Both the position numbers and the translations under genes were made by a program. From an uncultured Muribaculaceae bacterium (GTDB taxonomy: Bacteria > Bacteroidota > Bacteroidia > Bacteroidales > Muribaculaceae), in assembly GCA_944321685.1 (NCBI GenBank), contig CALUMH010000002.1:62001-126000 (forward strand): DNA of 64,000 bases, given 5' to 3'. Shown here in pieces: positions 8,807 to 16,929 of this stretch. The notes beneath the pieces were generated by a model that was given only the letters and a program-made list of their open reading frames with translations, searched no databases and was not told the DNA's origin. Every line of letters begins with the position of its first letter. The stretch's first letter is position 1.

Positions 8807-10024
8807 ATGAATACAATGGAAAAAGAAAAAGTAGTTTTGGCATTCAGCGGAGGTCTTGACACGTCATATTGTGTCAAATATCTGAGCGAAGAATGCGGTT
8901 ATGATGTATATACGGCGATTGCCAATACTGGCGGTTTCTCTACCGAAGACCTGAAGCGAATTGAAGAGCGTGCGCTTGCACTTGGTGCAGTTAAACACGC
9001 ATCGCTTGATATTACACAAGAATATTATAACAAGAGCATACGGTACATGATTATGGGCAATGTGTTGCGTAATGGTACTTATCCAATATCGGTAAGTTCA
9101 GAGCGCATTTTCCAGGCCATCGCCATAATTGAGTATGCCAAGCAGATAGGGGCACAATATGTTGCACACGGAAGCACAAGTGCAGGGAATGACCAAGTGC
9201 GTTTCGACCTCACTTTCCAAATTCTTGCTCCCGAGATAAAAATCCTCACGCCGACGCGTGACATGAACCTTACGCGAGAATTTGAAATAAATTACTTGAA
9301 ACAACATGGTTATGAGGCCGATTTCAAGAAAATGGAGTACTCTATTAATAAGGGGCTTTGGGGTACGAGCATAGGTGGAAAAGAGACGTTGCATAGCGAC
9401 GAAACGTTGCCCGAGGAAGCATATCCTACTCAAATGACAGCTACTGCCGACAGTCGAATTACATTGAGTTTTGAGAAAGGAGAAATTTCGGCAATCAATG
9501 GCAAGCATTATGATGATAAAGTGGCTGCCATACAGGATTTGGAACAACTTGTGGGGCCGTATGCCATAGGACGTGATATGCACATCGGCGATACAATAAT
9601 CGGGATTAAGGGCCGCGTGGGATTTGAAGCCGCTGCGCCCATGCTCATCATCGCTGCGCACAAGATGCTTGAGAAACACACTCTCACCAAGTGGCAGCAA
9701 TACTGGAAAGACCAGTTGGGTACGTGGTATGGTATGTTTTTGCATGAAGCCCAATACCTTGAACCTGTGATGCGTGACATCGAGGCATTCTTGTTGTCGT
9801 CGCAAGAGAATGTGACCGGAGACGTGATTATCGACCTCAAACCGTATCGTTATATTCTAGTAGGAGTGAACAGTTCATTTGACTTGATGAAAACCGATTT
9901 CGGTGAATATGGGGAGATTAGCAAGGGGTGGACTGCCGATGATGTGAAAGGGTTCACTCGCATACTCGGTAACCAAATGAAGATTTTTTATAATGTTCAA
10001 GCCCGAAACGGAAAATCGTTATGA
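8807..10024 (+). CDS. argG: Argininosuccinate synthase
   Basis: 405 residues (402 if the ATG at 8816 is used, which fits the family N-terminus MEKEKVVLAFSGG slightly better). Joins citrulline and aspartate with ATP to give argininosuccinate, the next-to-last step of arginine synthesis. The ATP pyrophosphatase loop LAFSGGLDTSYC is at residues 10-21, and the substrate region has STSAGNDQVRFDL and WGTSIGGKETLH. It overlaps argC by 4 bp (ATGA) and starts the argG-argC-argD-proC run. In related Bacteroidales an ArgR repressor and an acetyltransferase gene often precede argG; neither is present here. Confidence 0.96.
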   Translation: MNTMEKEKVVLAFSGGLDTSYCVKYLSEECGYDVYTAIANTGGFSTEDLKRIEERALALGAVKHASLDITQEYYNKSIRYMIMGNVLRNGTYPISVSSERIFQAIAIIEYAKQIGAQYVAHGSTSAGNDQVRFDLTFQILAPEIKILTPTRDMNLTREFEINYLKQHGYEADFKKMEYSINKGLWGTSIGGKETLHSDETLPEEAYPTQMTATADSRITLSFEKGEISAINGKHYDDKVAAIQDLEQLVGPYAIGRDMHIGDTIIGIKGRVGFEAAAPMLIIAAHKMLEKHTLTKWQQYWKDQLGTWYGMFLHEAQYLEPVMRDIEAFLLSSQENVTGDVIIDLKPYRYILVGVNSSFDLMKTDFGEYGEISKGWTADDVKGFTRILGNQMKIFYNVQARNGKSL

Positions 10025-10995
10025 TTAAGGCAGGCATAATAGGTGGTGCGGGATATACCGCCGGCGAATTGATAAGATTGCTTATCAACCACCCCGATGT
10101 GGAACTGCAATGGGTGAACAGCAGTAGCAATGCCGGTAATTATATAAGTTCGGTGCACCAAGGGCTGGTAGGTGAACTTGACATGAAATTCATAGCCGAT
10201 ACTCCTCTTGAGGGTATTGACGTGCTGTTTTGCTGCACACCGCATGGTGAAAGCCGCAAGTTCATCGAGTCGCATGAAATACCTGCCGAATTACGCATTA
10301 TCGACTTGTCCACCGATTATCGCCATCAAGACGGCTCTCATGACTTTGTTTACGGATTGCCGGAACTCAATCGGCGCGTAATCGTGAACGAGGCGACACG
10401 CCACGTTGCCAATCCCGGATGCTTTGCCACCTGCATACAGTTGGCATTGTTGCCGCTTGCCAAGAACCTGTTGCTTAACAGCGATATACATGTAACGGCA
10501 ATAACCGGCAGCACGGGTGCGGGTGTGAAACCATCGGCTACATCGCATTATTCGTGGCGTAACGACAATGTGTCGATATATAAACCGTTCAAGCATCAGC
10601 ATCTTGCCGAAATAAGGCAATCGCTGTCGCAACTTCAGCGCAGTTTTTCGGCCGAGATTAATTTCATACCGGTGCGAGGGTGTTTCTCGCGCGGTATTAT
10701 GGCATCGGTTTATATGGATTGTGCCACCGAGCTTGATGTAATTCGCGAGTTGTACGAGAAATATTATGATGATCATAATTTCACATTTGTCATCGACCGT
10801 ATGCCTGATTTGAAAGATGTGGTTAATACTAATAAATGCCTGTTGCACTTGGTGAAAGAAGGTGACAAGTTGCTTATTGTGTCGGTAATCGACAACCTGT
10901 TGAAAGGAGCGTCGGGTACTGCCGTGCACAATATGAACTTGTTGTTCGGCCTGCATGAGCGTGTGGGGTTAAATCTCAAGGCATCGGCTTTTTAA
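10021..10995 (+). CDS. argC: N-acetyl(succinyl)-gamma-glutamyl-phosphate reductase
   Basis: 324 residues. NADPH-dependent reduction of the acyl-glutamyl phosphate in ornithine synthesis. Rossmann motif GIIGGAGYTAGELIRLL (5-21), catalytic Cys134 in HVANPGCFATC, and the conserved stretch GSTGAGVKPSATSHYSWRN with the following His-rich KHQHLAEI. Length is typical. Translation is coupled to argG through ATGA overlap, and argD follows after 11 bp. Bacteroidota are known to use succinylated rather than acetylated intermediates (succinylornithine transcarbamylase in B. fragilis), so the natural substrate may be N-succinyl-glutamyl phosphate; the sequence alone does not decide this. Confidence 0.95.
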   Translation: MIKAGIIGGAGYTAGELIRLLINHPDVELQWVNSSSNAGNYISSVHQGLVGELDMKFIADTPLEGIDVLFCCTPHGESRKFIESHEIPAELRIIDLSTDYRHQDGSHDFVYGLPELNRRVIVNEATRHVANPGCFATCIQLALLPLAKNLLLNSDIHVTAITGSTGAGVKPSATSHYSWRNDNVSIYKPFKHQHLAEIRQSLSQLQRSFSAEINFIPVRGCFSRGIMASVYMDCATELDVIRELYEKYYDDHNFTFVIDRMPDLKDVVNTNKCLLHLVKEGDKLLIVSVIDNLLKGASGTAVHNMNLLFGLHERVGLNLKASAF

Positions 10996-11006
10996 AATTT
11001 ACAACA

Positions 11007-12143
11007 ATGAAACTTTTTGACGTATATCCGCTTTTTGATATTGAAATCGTGCGTGGTTGCGGGTGTTACACCTATGACAGCCGTTGTACCGAATATCTTG
11101 ATCTTTACGGAGGTCATGCTGTGATTTCGGTAGGACATTCACATCCGCATTATGTTCAGGCTATCAAAGAACAGGCCGAGCGGCTCGTGTTTTATTCCAA
11201 CTCGGTTGTCAACAGTCTGCAACAACGGCTTGCTGACAAACTTGGTCGTGTTTCGGGGTATGATGATTATCAATTGTTTCTTATCAACTCGGGAGCCGAA
11301 GCCAACGAGAACGCATTGAAACTCGCATCGTTCCATACGGCACGTCGTCGTGTTGTCTCATTTTCCAAGGCTTTCCATGGGCGCACGTCGCTTGCTGTGG
11401 AGGCCACCGATAATCCGCGCATTGTTTCTCCGGTCAACGATAACGGCAATGTCACTTTCCTGCCGTTGAATGACATATATGCCGTTAGGGCAGAATTAAG
11501 CAAGGGAGATGTGTGCGCAGTGATCATCGAGGGCATACAGGGTGTGGGTGGCATACAAATTCCCACGGCTGAATTCCTGCAACAATTGCGTGAAGAATGT
11601 GACAAACATGGCACTGTGCTTATCCTTGATGAGATACAGTCGGGATATGGCCGCTCCGGAAAATTCTTTGCGCACCAGTGGGCAGGTATACGCCCGGATA
11701 TTATTACTGTGGCTAAGGGTATTGCCAACGGATTCCCTATGGGTGCCGTTTTGATAAGTCCGAAGTTCAAGCCTACATATGGGATGCTTGGCACCACATT
11801 CGGCGGCAATCATCTTGCTTGTGCCGCGGCTATTGCCGTACTTGAAATTTTCGAGCAAGAAGGCCTTGTGGAAAACGCACGTCGTGTGGGCGACCATTTG
11901 CTTGAAGAACTTGCCGGGATACCTCAAATCAAGGAAGTGCGCGGCCGTGGGTTGATGATAGGTATTGAAATGGAACAGCCGGTGAAAGAATTGCGCACTC
12001 GGTTGCTTATGGAACAACACGTGTTTACGGGCGTGAGCGGTACCAACGTAATTCGCCTGTTGCCGCCGCTTGTCCTGACAATGGAACAGGCCGATGAATT
12101 TTTGCGCCGTTTCAAGTTGTGCCTTGAAAATTACGGGAAATAA
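11007..12143 (+). CDS. argD: Acetyl/succinylornithine aminotransferase
   Basis: 378 residues, PLP-dependent class III aminotransferase that converts the acyl-glutamate semialdehyde to acylornithine with glutamate. Visible features: NSGAEANENALKLA (94-107), FHGRTSLAVEAT, Walker-like PLP segment LILDEIQSGYGRSGKFFAHQ (205-224; Asp208 contacts the PLP nitrogen) and Schiff-base Lys237 in TVAKGIANGFPMGA. Length and N-terminus are as expected. 11 bp after argC and 20 bp before proC, so part of the same operon. As with argC, an N-succinyl substrate is likely from what is known of Bacteroidota, but cannot be read from the sequence. Confidence 0.93.
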   Translation: MKLFDVYPLFDIEIVRGCGCYTYDSRCTEYLDLYGGHAVISVGHSHPHYVQAIKEQAERLVFYSNSVVNSLQQRLADKLGRVSGYDDYQLFLINSGAEANENALKLASFHTARRRVVSFSKAFHGRTSLAVEATDNPRIVSPVNDNGNVTFLPLNDIYAVRAELSKGDVCAVIIEGIQGVGGIQIPTAEFLQQLREECDKHGTVLILDEIQSGYGRSGKFFAHQWAGIRPDIITVAKGIANGFPMGAVLISPKFKPTYGMLGTTFGGNHLACAAAIAVLEIFEQEGLVENARRVGDHLLEELAGIPQIKEVRGRGLMIGIEMEQPVKELRTRLLMEQHVFTGVSGTNVIRLLPPLVLTMEQADEFLRRFKLCLENYGK

Positions 12144-12163
12144 ATTTTTATTATCGTGTAATC

Positions 12164-12943
12164 ATGAGAATAGGAATCATAGGTGCAGGAAACATGGGTG
12201 GAGCCATTGCCCGCGGCATTGCGCAGACTGCGTGCCACACGGTTGTTGTCAGCAGTCCTAACCATCGCGGAGAACTTGATGCACTAAAATCACAATATCC
12301 GGCAATTTCGGTATCGACCGACAATACCGATGCTGTCAGGGGAGCCGATATTATTATCATCGCCGTCAAGCCATGGCTCATTGACCAAGTAATGGATGAA
12401 TTGAAACCGGTAATCAATTTCGATTGTCAAATGCTTGCATCGGTGGTTGCCGGTGTCGATTTAGACCACCTTGCAAGTTATGCAGGGAATGAAAGCTCTC
12501 CTGCGGTGTTCCGCATAATTCCAAATATCGCCATAGCATATGGCCAAAGCATGACGTTCATTGCTGCAAAAAATGCTACCGAGTCGCAATTGAATGTCTT
12601 CAGCGGCATATTTGGCAGCATGGGTAAAGTGCAAATAGTTGAAGAGCGGTTGATGGGTGCGGGTACGGCACTCGCCTCATGCGGCATCGCATATGCCATG
12701 CGTTATATTCGCGCGGCAATGGAGGGAGGTATAGAACTGGGTTTCACTGCCGACCGTTCGCTTGAAATAGTGTTGCAAACCATTAGCGGTGCAGTGGCAA
12801 TGCTTGTCAATAGTGGAGAGCATCCCGAGGCGGCCATCGACCGTGTAACCACGGCAGGCGGAATAACTATACGCGGGTTGAATGCCATGGAGCGCAGCGG
12901 CTTCACCACTGCCGTCATTGAGGGGCTGAAAGCCTCAAAGTAG
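12164..12943 (+). CDS. proC: Pyrroline-5-carboxylate reductase
   Basis: 259 residues. Reduces pyrroline-5-carboxylate to proline with NAD(P)H. N-terminal Rossmann fold GIIGAGNMGGAIARGI (3-18), then IIIAVKPWLIDQVM and the C-terminal dimerisation/substrate domain with GAGTALASCGIAYAMRYIRA and the signature VTTAGGITIRGLNAME. Last gene of the arginine/proline run, 20 bp after argD, followed by a strong bidirectional hairpin. Clustering of proC with arg genes is common in Bacteroidales and fits shared glutamate-semialdehyde chemistry. Confidence 0.95.
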   Translation: MRIGIIGAGNMGGAIARGIAQTACHTVVVSSPNHRGELDALKSQYPAISVSTDNTDAVRGADIIIIAVKPWLIDQVMDELKPVINFDCQMLASVVAGVDLDHLASYAGNESSPAVFRIIPNIAIAYGQSMTFIAAKNATESQLNVFSGIFGSMGKVQIVEERLMGAGTALASCGIAYAMRYIRAAMEGGIELGFTADRSLEIVLQTISGAVAMLVNSGEHPEAAIDRVTTAGGITIRGLNAMERSGFTTAVIEGLKASK

Positions 12944-12965
12944 CATACTCTTGAACATCTTGTCA

Positions 12966-13012
12966 ACAAAACGACCGCCCACGCAATGATATGCCGTGGG
13001 CGGTCGTTTTGT
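12966..13012. terminator. Bidirectional terminator between proC and hppA
   Basis: Perfect 18-bp stem (arm 1 12966-12983, core CAAAACGACCGCCCACG; arm 2 12995-13012) with an 11-nt loop. It sits between two convergent genes and carries A-rich/T-rich outer arms in both directions. Confidence 0.9.
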
Positions 13013-13028
13013 ATGTGTTTAGGCCGAA

Positions 13029-15233
13029 TTATAGCAGGCTCCATGAGACTGTGAGGCCTGCCATTACTATGGCTACCATGCTCATTAGCTTGATAAGTAT
13101 GTTGAGGCTGGGGCCCGATGTATCCTTGAATGGGTCGCCGACGGTGTCGCCCACTACGGTAGCTTTATGTACATCGCCACCTTTGCCGCCGAAATTGCCC
13201 TCTTCGACATATTTCTTGGCATTATCCCATGCGCCACCGGCATTGGCCATGAATATGGCAAGTACAAATCCGCAACTTAGTCCGCCTGTGAGCAGGCCCA
13301 GTATTCCCGGTACGCCGAAAATAAGGCCGGTGAGCAATGGAGCAACAATCGCCAACAACGATGGTACCACCATTTCACGCTGGGCTCCCTTTGTGGAAAT
13401 CTGCACGCAACGGGCATAGTCGGGTTCTGCCTCACCTGTGAGTATGCCTTTTATTTCACGGAACTGGCGGCGCACTTCTTCCACCATTTTTTGCGCGGCG
13501 CGACCCACGGCATTGATTGTCAATCCGCAGAACACAAATGCAAGCATACTGCCTATGAACATTCCGGCAAGCACATTGGGATTCATGAGTGTGACGTTGT
13601 AGTATTCCATGAAGTCGGTGAATGTGGCTTGTGCGGTTTCTATCTTCGAGCCGTCGGGCATGGTCAGAATTGAATTGCCGACGCGTTCAAGCCCTATGCG
13701 CACTTCTTCGATGTAAGATGCAAGCAGTGCAAGCCCAGTGAGTGCTGCCGACCCGATAGCGAAACCCTTGCCTGTGGCTGCGGTGGTGTTGCCAAGCGAG
13801 TCGAGTTGGTCGGTACGTTGGCGCACTTCCTTGCCCAACCCCGACATTTCGGCATTGCCTCCGGCATTGTCGGCTATAGGGCCGTAAGCGTCGGTGGCAA
13901 GCGTGATGCCGAGGGTCGATAGCATTCCCACGGCTGCGAACCCTATCCCGTACAAACCCATATTGACATCGCCGGGAACAAAGTCGGCTGCAAACAGGTA
14001 AGAAAGTATCACTCCCACCACTACCGACAATACCGGTATGGCAGTCGAGCACATACCCAAGCCGATGCCCGAGATGATTACCGTGGCGGGTCCGGTCTTG
14101 CCGCTTTCGCTAAGCCGTTGCGTGGGCCGGTAAGATTGAGAAGTGTAATATTCGGTGGCACGGCCTATCACTACGCCTACAAGCAGGCCGATGATTACCG
14201 AACAACCTATGTTGAACCAATTGTCGATGCCTAAAAGCCACAATATCAGGAATGTGAACACCACGATAAGCCCTGAACTCAGGTTGGTTCCCACGGCAAG
14301 CGAGCCGAGCAGGTTTTTCATTGTAGCATTTTCTTTGGTGCGGACGGCAAAAATGCCCACTATCGAGAGCAATATGCCCACTGCGGCCACAAGCATGGGG
14401 GCAATGACTGCCTTGTATTGCATGGCCACGTCGCCCGAGTGTATGTAGGCAGCTGCGCCGAGTGCGGCAGTCGAAAGTATCGATCCGCAATACGATTCAT
14501 ACAGGTCGGCACCCATGCCTGCCACGTCGCCCACGTTGTCGCCCACGTTGTCGGCTATGGTTGCCGGGTTGCGAGGGTCATCTTCGGGAATGCCTGCTTC
14601 AACCTTGCCCACAAGGTCGGCACCCACGTCGGCGGCTTTGGTGTAGATACCGCCGCCCACACGGGCAAACAATGCCTGGGTGCTTGCGCCCATGCCGAAT
14701 GTCAGCATCGTGGTGGTAATGGTACACAACTTGGCCGTAGGCGACAGGGCCTCTTCGGGTATGGCCGCGTTAAGAATAATATACCAGAATGAAATGTCGA
14801 GCAATCCTAATCCAACGACTACAAGGCCCATTACGGCTCCGCTGCGGAAGGCGATGCGCAGGCCTCCGTTAAGCGAGCGCCTTGCGGCATTGGCCGTGCG
14901 TACCGAAGCGTAGGTCGCCGTTTTCATGCCAAGGAAACCGGCAAGGCCCGAGAAGAAACCGCCTGTGAGGAATGCCACCGGCACCCATGCATTCTGCACG
15001 TGCAGGCCATAGGCCATCAGCGAGAAGAATGCCACAAGCACTATGAATACCAAGCCAACAATCTTATATTGCTGCTTCAGGTAAGACATGGCCCCACTGC
15101 GCACGGCGGCTGCGATGTGCGCCATGCGGTCGGTTCCTTCGCTTTCTTTAAGCATTTGGCGGTAGAAGTAGTAAGCAAACACAAGTGCAAGCAGTGATGA
15201 TGCCGGCACTATCCAAAATAATAAATTATCCAT
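13029..15233 (-). CDS. hppA: Membrane-bound ion-pumping pyrophosphatase
   Basis: 734 residues from MDNLLFWIVP (an upstream start at 15299 adds 22 unconserved residues). Multi-span inner-membrane enzyme (about 16 hydrophobic segments) that hydrolyses pyrophosphate and pumps H+ and/or Na+. Diagnostic motifs: DVGADLVGKVEAGIPEDDPR, then TIADNVGDNVGDVAGMGADL, and C-terminal GGAWDNAKKY and GDTVGDPFKDTSGPSLNIL. The motif GNTTAATGKG has Ala where K+-independent enzymes have Lys (GNTTKA), so this should be the K+-dependent class, which in Bacteroidota includes Na+- and Na+/H+-pumping members. Single-gene unit; converges with proC at a shared terminator; TACTTTTG promoter element at 15280-15287. Confidence 0.96.
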   Translation of the reverse strand: MDNLLFWIVPASSLLALVFAYYFYRQMLKESEGTDRMAHIAAAVRSGAMSYLKQQYKIVGLVFIVLVAFFSLMAYGLHVQNAWVPVAFLTGGFFSGLAGFLGMKTATYASVRTANAARRSLNGGLRIAFRSGAVMGLVVVGLGLLDISFWYIILNAAIPEEALSPTAKLCTITTTMLTFGMGASTQALFARVGGGIYTKAADVGADLVGKVEAGIPEDDPRNPATIADNVGDNVGDVAGMGADLYESYCGSILSTAALGAAAYIHSGDVAMQYKAVIAPMLVAAVGILLSIVGIFAVRTKENATMKNLLGSLAVGTNLSSGLIVVFTFLILWLLGIDNWFNIGCSVIIGLLVGVVIGRATEYYTSQSYRPTQRLSESGKTGPATVIISGIGLGMCSTAIPVLSVVVGVILSYLFAADFVPGDVNMGLYGIGFAAVGMLSTLGITLATDAYGPIADNAGGNAEMSGLGKEVRQRTDQLDSLGNTTAATGKGFAIGSAALTGLALLASYIEEVRIGLERVGNSILTMPDGSKIETAQATFTDFMEYYNVTLMNPNVLAGMFIGSMLAFVFCGLTINAVGRAAQKMVEEVRRQFREIKGILTGEAEPDYARCVQISTKGAQREMVVPSLLAIVAPLLTGLIFGVPGILGLLTGGLSCGFVLAIFMANAGGAWDNAKKYVEEGNFGGKGGDVHKATVVGDTVGDPFKDTSGPSLNILIKLMSMVAIVMAGLTVSWSLL

Positions 15234-15279
15234 GGTTAAACATTTTGTATTGGTATTGAAGACTATTATAAACCTCGCG

Positions 15280-15287
15280 CAAAAGTA
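15280..15287 (-). promoter_or_regulatory. -7 promoter element for hppA
   Basis: Minus-strand TACTTTTG fits TAnnTTTG about 47 bp before the chosen ATG at 15233. It lies within the longer upstream frame, which supports the shorter start. No good -33 box. Confidence 0.45.
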
Positions 15288-15428
15288 GTTAAAAATCACA
15301 AGTCGGGTGTTCCAAAATATTTTAATTCCATCATCGATTAGTTAAATTAACCTATTGCGCGGCATGGTTTGCCGTTTCTGCAATTACGGAAATTTTTCGT
15401 TAATTATGTATAACGATGCTTGTATCTG

Positions 15429-15459
15429 TTGCTTGGCAAAATTATGTAACATATCTTTG
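15429..15459 (+). promoter_or_regulatory. Promoter for the LOG gene
   Basis: TTG at 15429-15431, 20 bp spacer, TATCTTTG at 15452-15459. It implies a leader of about 80 nt before the ATG at 15549. The leader contains a CTCGACTTGCAAAAT stretch resembling the repeats near 19280 and 19360. The rest of the 15288-15548 gap shows nothing else I can support. Confidence 0.65.
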
Positions 15460-15548
15460 CAAAAAATTTTATAACTTTTTCATTTGAAGCATAGCCGTAA
15501 CAGGTATATACACAACTTGGCTCGACTTGCAAAATCGGAATTTTGCTG

Positions 15549-16109
15549 ATGAATGTAGCAGTATATTGTTCGTCGCGCAGCGATCTCGACGAGTGTTATG
15601 TGGGCGCGGCGGCAGCCCTTGGCGAATGGATAGGTCGCAACGGGCATGGCCTTGTGTATGGTGGCTCTGATGCAGGAACCATGCACACCCTTGCCGAGGC
15701 GGCTCATGATGCGGGGGCGCACATAACGGGTGTGGTGCCGCAATGTTTTGCGCATCGTGCCGACAGGCTTGTCGATACGCTTATCCCGACTGCCGACCTT
15801 GCCGAGCGCAAAGCACGCATGATAGCTCTTGCCGACCTGTTTGTGGTGCTGCCCGGCGGCATAGGTACCATCGATGAATGGATTTCCACGCTCACGCATC
15901 TTGTGGTGTCGGGAGACACGTGTACCCGCATCGTGGTGGTAAACATAGGTGGCGTTTTCGACAATATGCTGGCTCAGATTGCCGCAACAGCCGCTTCGCC
16001 GTTTGCGCGTGGCGGATCGCCTGTGACCGGACATTGCGCGGTGGTTACAGGTATCGAAGAAATGATTAATCTATTAAACACAATAACAAATTATGACAAT
16101 GAAAAGTAA
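15549..16109 (+). CDS. LOG-family protein (nucleoside monophosphate phosphoribohydrolase-like)
   Basis: 186 residues from ATG at 15549 (a TTG two codons upstream is less likely). LOG-family Rossmann-like fold with ERKARM (86-91) and PGGIGTIDEW (102-111), the PGGxGTxxE signature of enzymes that release the base from nucleoside 5'-monophosphates (first known as the cytokinin-activating LOG; in bacteria the natural substrates are broader or unknown). GLVYGGSDAGTMHTLAEAA (34-52) forms the nucleotide-binding loop. The family is often misnamed lysine decarboxylase. Its 3' end overlaps the adenosyltransferase gene by 17 bp, so the two are likely coupled in translation. Confidence 0.88.
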   Translation: MNVAVYCSSRSDLDECYVGAAAALGEWIGRNGHGLVYGGSDAGTMHTLAEAAHDAGAHITGVVPQCFAHRADRLVDTLIPTADLAERKARMIALADLFVVLPGGIGTIDEWISTLTHLVVSGDTCTRIVVVNIGGVFDNMLAQIAATAASPFARGGSPVTGHCAVVTGIEEMINLLNTITNYDNEK

Positions 16110-16662
16110 CATTTACACCGAAACGGGCGACAATGGAACAACTTCGCTCGTTGGCGGAAAAAGGGTGAAAAAGACCGACATCCGCATCGAGGCTTATGGC
16201 ACGGTAGATGAACTTAATGCATTCCTTGGCAAACTTGCCATCAATTGCAAACTTGAATACCCCGAGATGTATGGTTTTCTGCGCAAGATACAAAACAAAT
16301 TGTTCAACATTGGCGCGTACCTTGCCAGCGACAACAGCAGCTCGCAGCGCACGCCGTGCCCCAACCTCACCATCGATGACGTGAACGAGGTGGAGCACAT
16401 CATCGACACGCTCGACGGTGAACTGCCTCCCATCAAGCGTTTCATTCTGCCGGGTGGCAGCCAGCTTTCGGCATCGTCACAAGTGTGTCGTGTGGTAACA
16501 CGCCGTTGCGAACGCCGTGTGTTTGAACTCGCCGACGAGTCGTATGTCGATCCAGTGGTTTTGAAATACCTCAATCGCCTGAGCGACTTCTTCTTCGTCT
16601 TCGCCCGCTACAACAACATCCACAACCAAATCGAAGAAATCTTCTGGAATCCCGAAGCCTGA
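16093..16662 (+). CDS. PduO-type cob(I)alamin adenosyltransferase
   Basis: 189 residues from ATG at 16093 (a second ATG two codons later is equally possible). Transfers the adenosyl group of ATP to reduced corrinoid, giving adenosylcobalamin. Motifs: YTETGDNGTTSLVGGKRVKK (residues 8-27, the nucleotide-binding N-terminus), AYGTVDELNAFLG, and RVVTRRCERRVFEL, matching the R-x-x-x-R-R-x-E-R family helix. Most characterised members have an Arg (YTRTGD) where Glu is seen here (YTETGD). It overlaps the LOG gene by 17 bp and is followed by a terminator, so it ends a two-gene operon. The link between the two functions is not obvious. Confidence 0.92.
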   Translation: MTMKSNIYTETGDNGTTSLVGGKRVKKTDIRIEAYGTVDELNAFLGKLAINCKLEYPEMYGFLRKIQNKLFNIGAYLASDNSSSQRTPCPNLTIDDVNEVEHIIDTLDGELPPIKRFILPGGSQLSASSQVCRVVTRRCERRVFELADESYVDPVVLKYLNRLSDFFFVFARYNNIHNQIEEIFWNPEA

Positions 16663-16687
16663 TAACATTCTAAATAAGATTTTAAAT

Positions 16688-16733
16688 AACGCTCAAACTT
16701 TTCCGATAGAGGAAAGTAGTTTGAGCGTTTTTC
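16688..16733 (+). terminator. Intrinsic terminator after the cobalamin adenosyltransferase gene
   Basis: Stem AACGCTCAAACT (16688-16699) with AGTTTGAGCGTT (16718-16729), an inner TTTCC/GGAAA pairing, and a following TTTC run. Confidence 0.82.
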
Positions 16734-16782
16734 TGTGTGGTAATTTTTTCCTGACTTCGTCAACGTATCACCCTGAAAATGC

Positions 16783-16872
16783 AGAGACGCGATTCATCGC
16801 GTCTGAAACCGCATCCCATGGAAATCAACTTATTATCAAAGCCGCACTTTAGACGCGATGAATCGCGTCTCT
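16783..16872. repeat. Inverted pair of REP-like palindromes (REPIN-like)
   Basis: Copy 1 at 16783-16804 and copy 2 at 16851-16872 are reverse complements over 22 bp (AGAGACGCGATTCATCGCGT...). Each is itself a near palindrome, GACGCGAT-TC-ATCGCGTC, with the asymmetric 2-nt centre in opposite orientation. A 46-bp spacer separates them. They lie between two convergent genes (PduO and SDR), where they could also fold as one long hairpin. Confidence 0.75.
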
Positions 16873-16929
16873 ACTTGCCATACATTTTATTGTTTTTCGG
16901 TTTGGTGTAGTATATAATTGATTTGTAAA

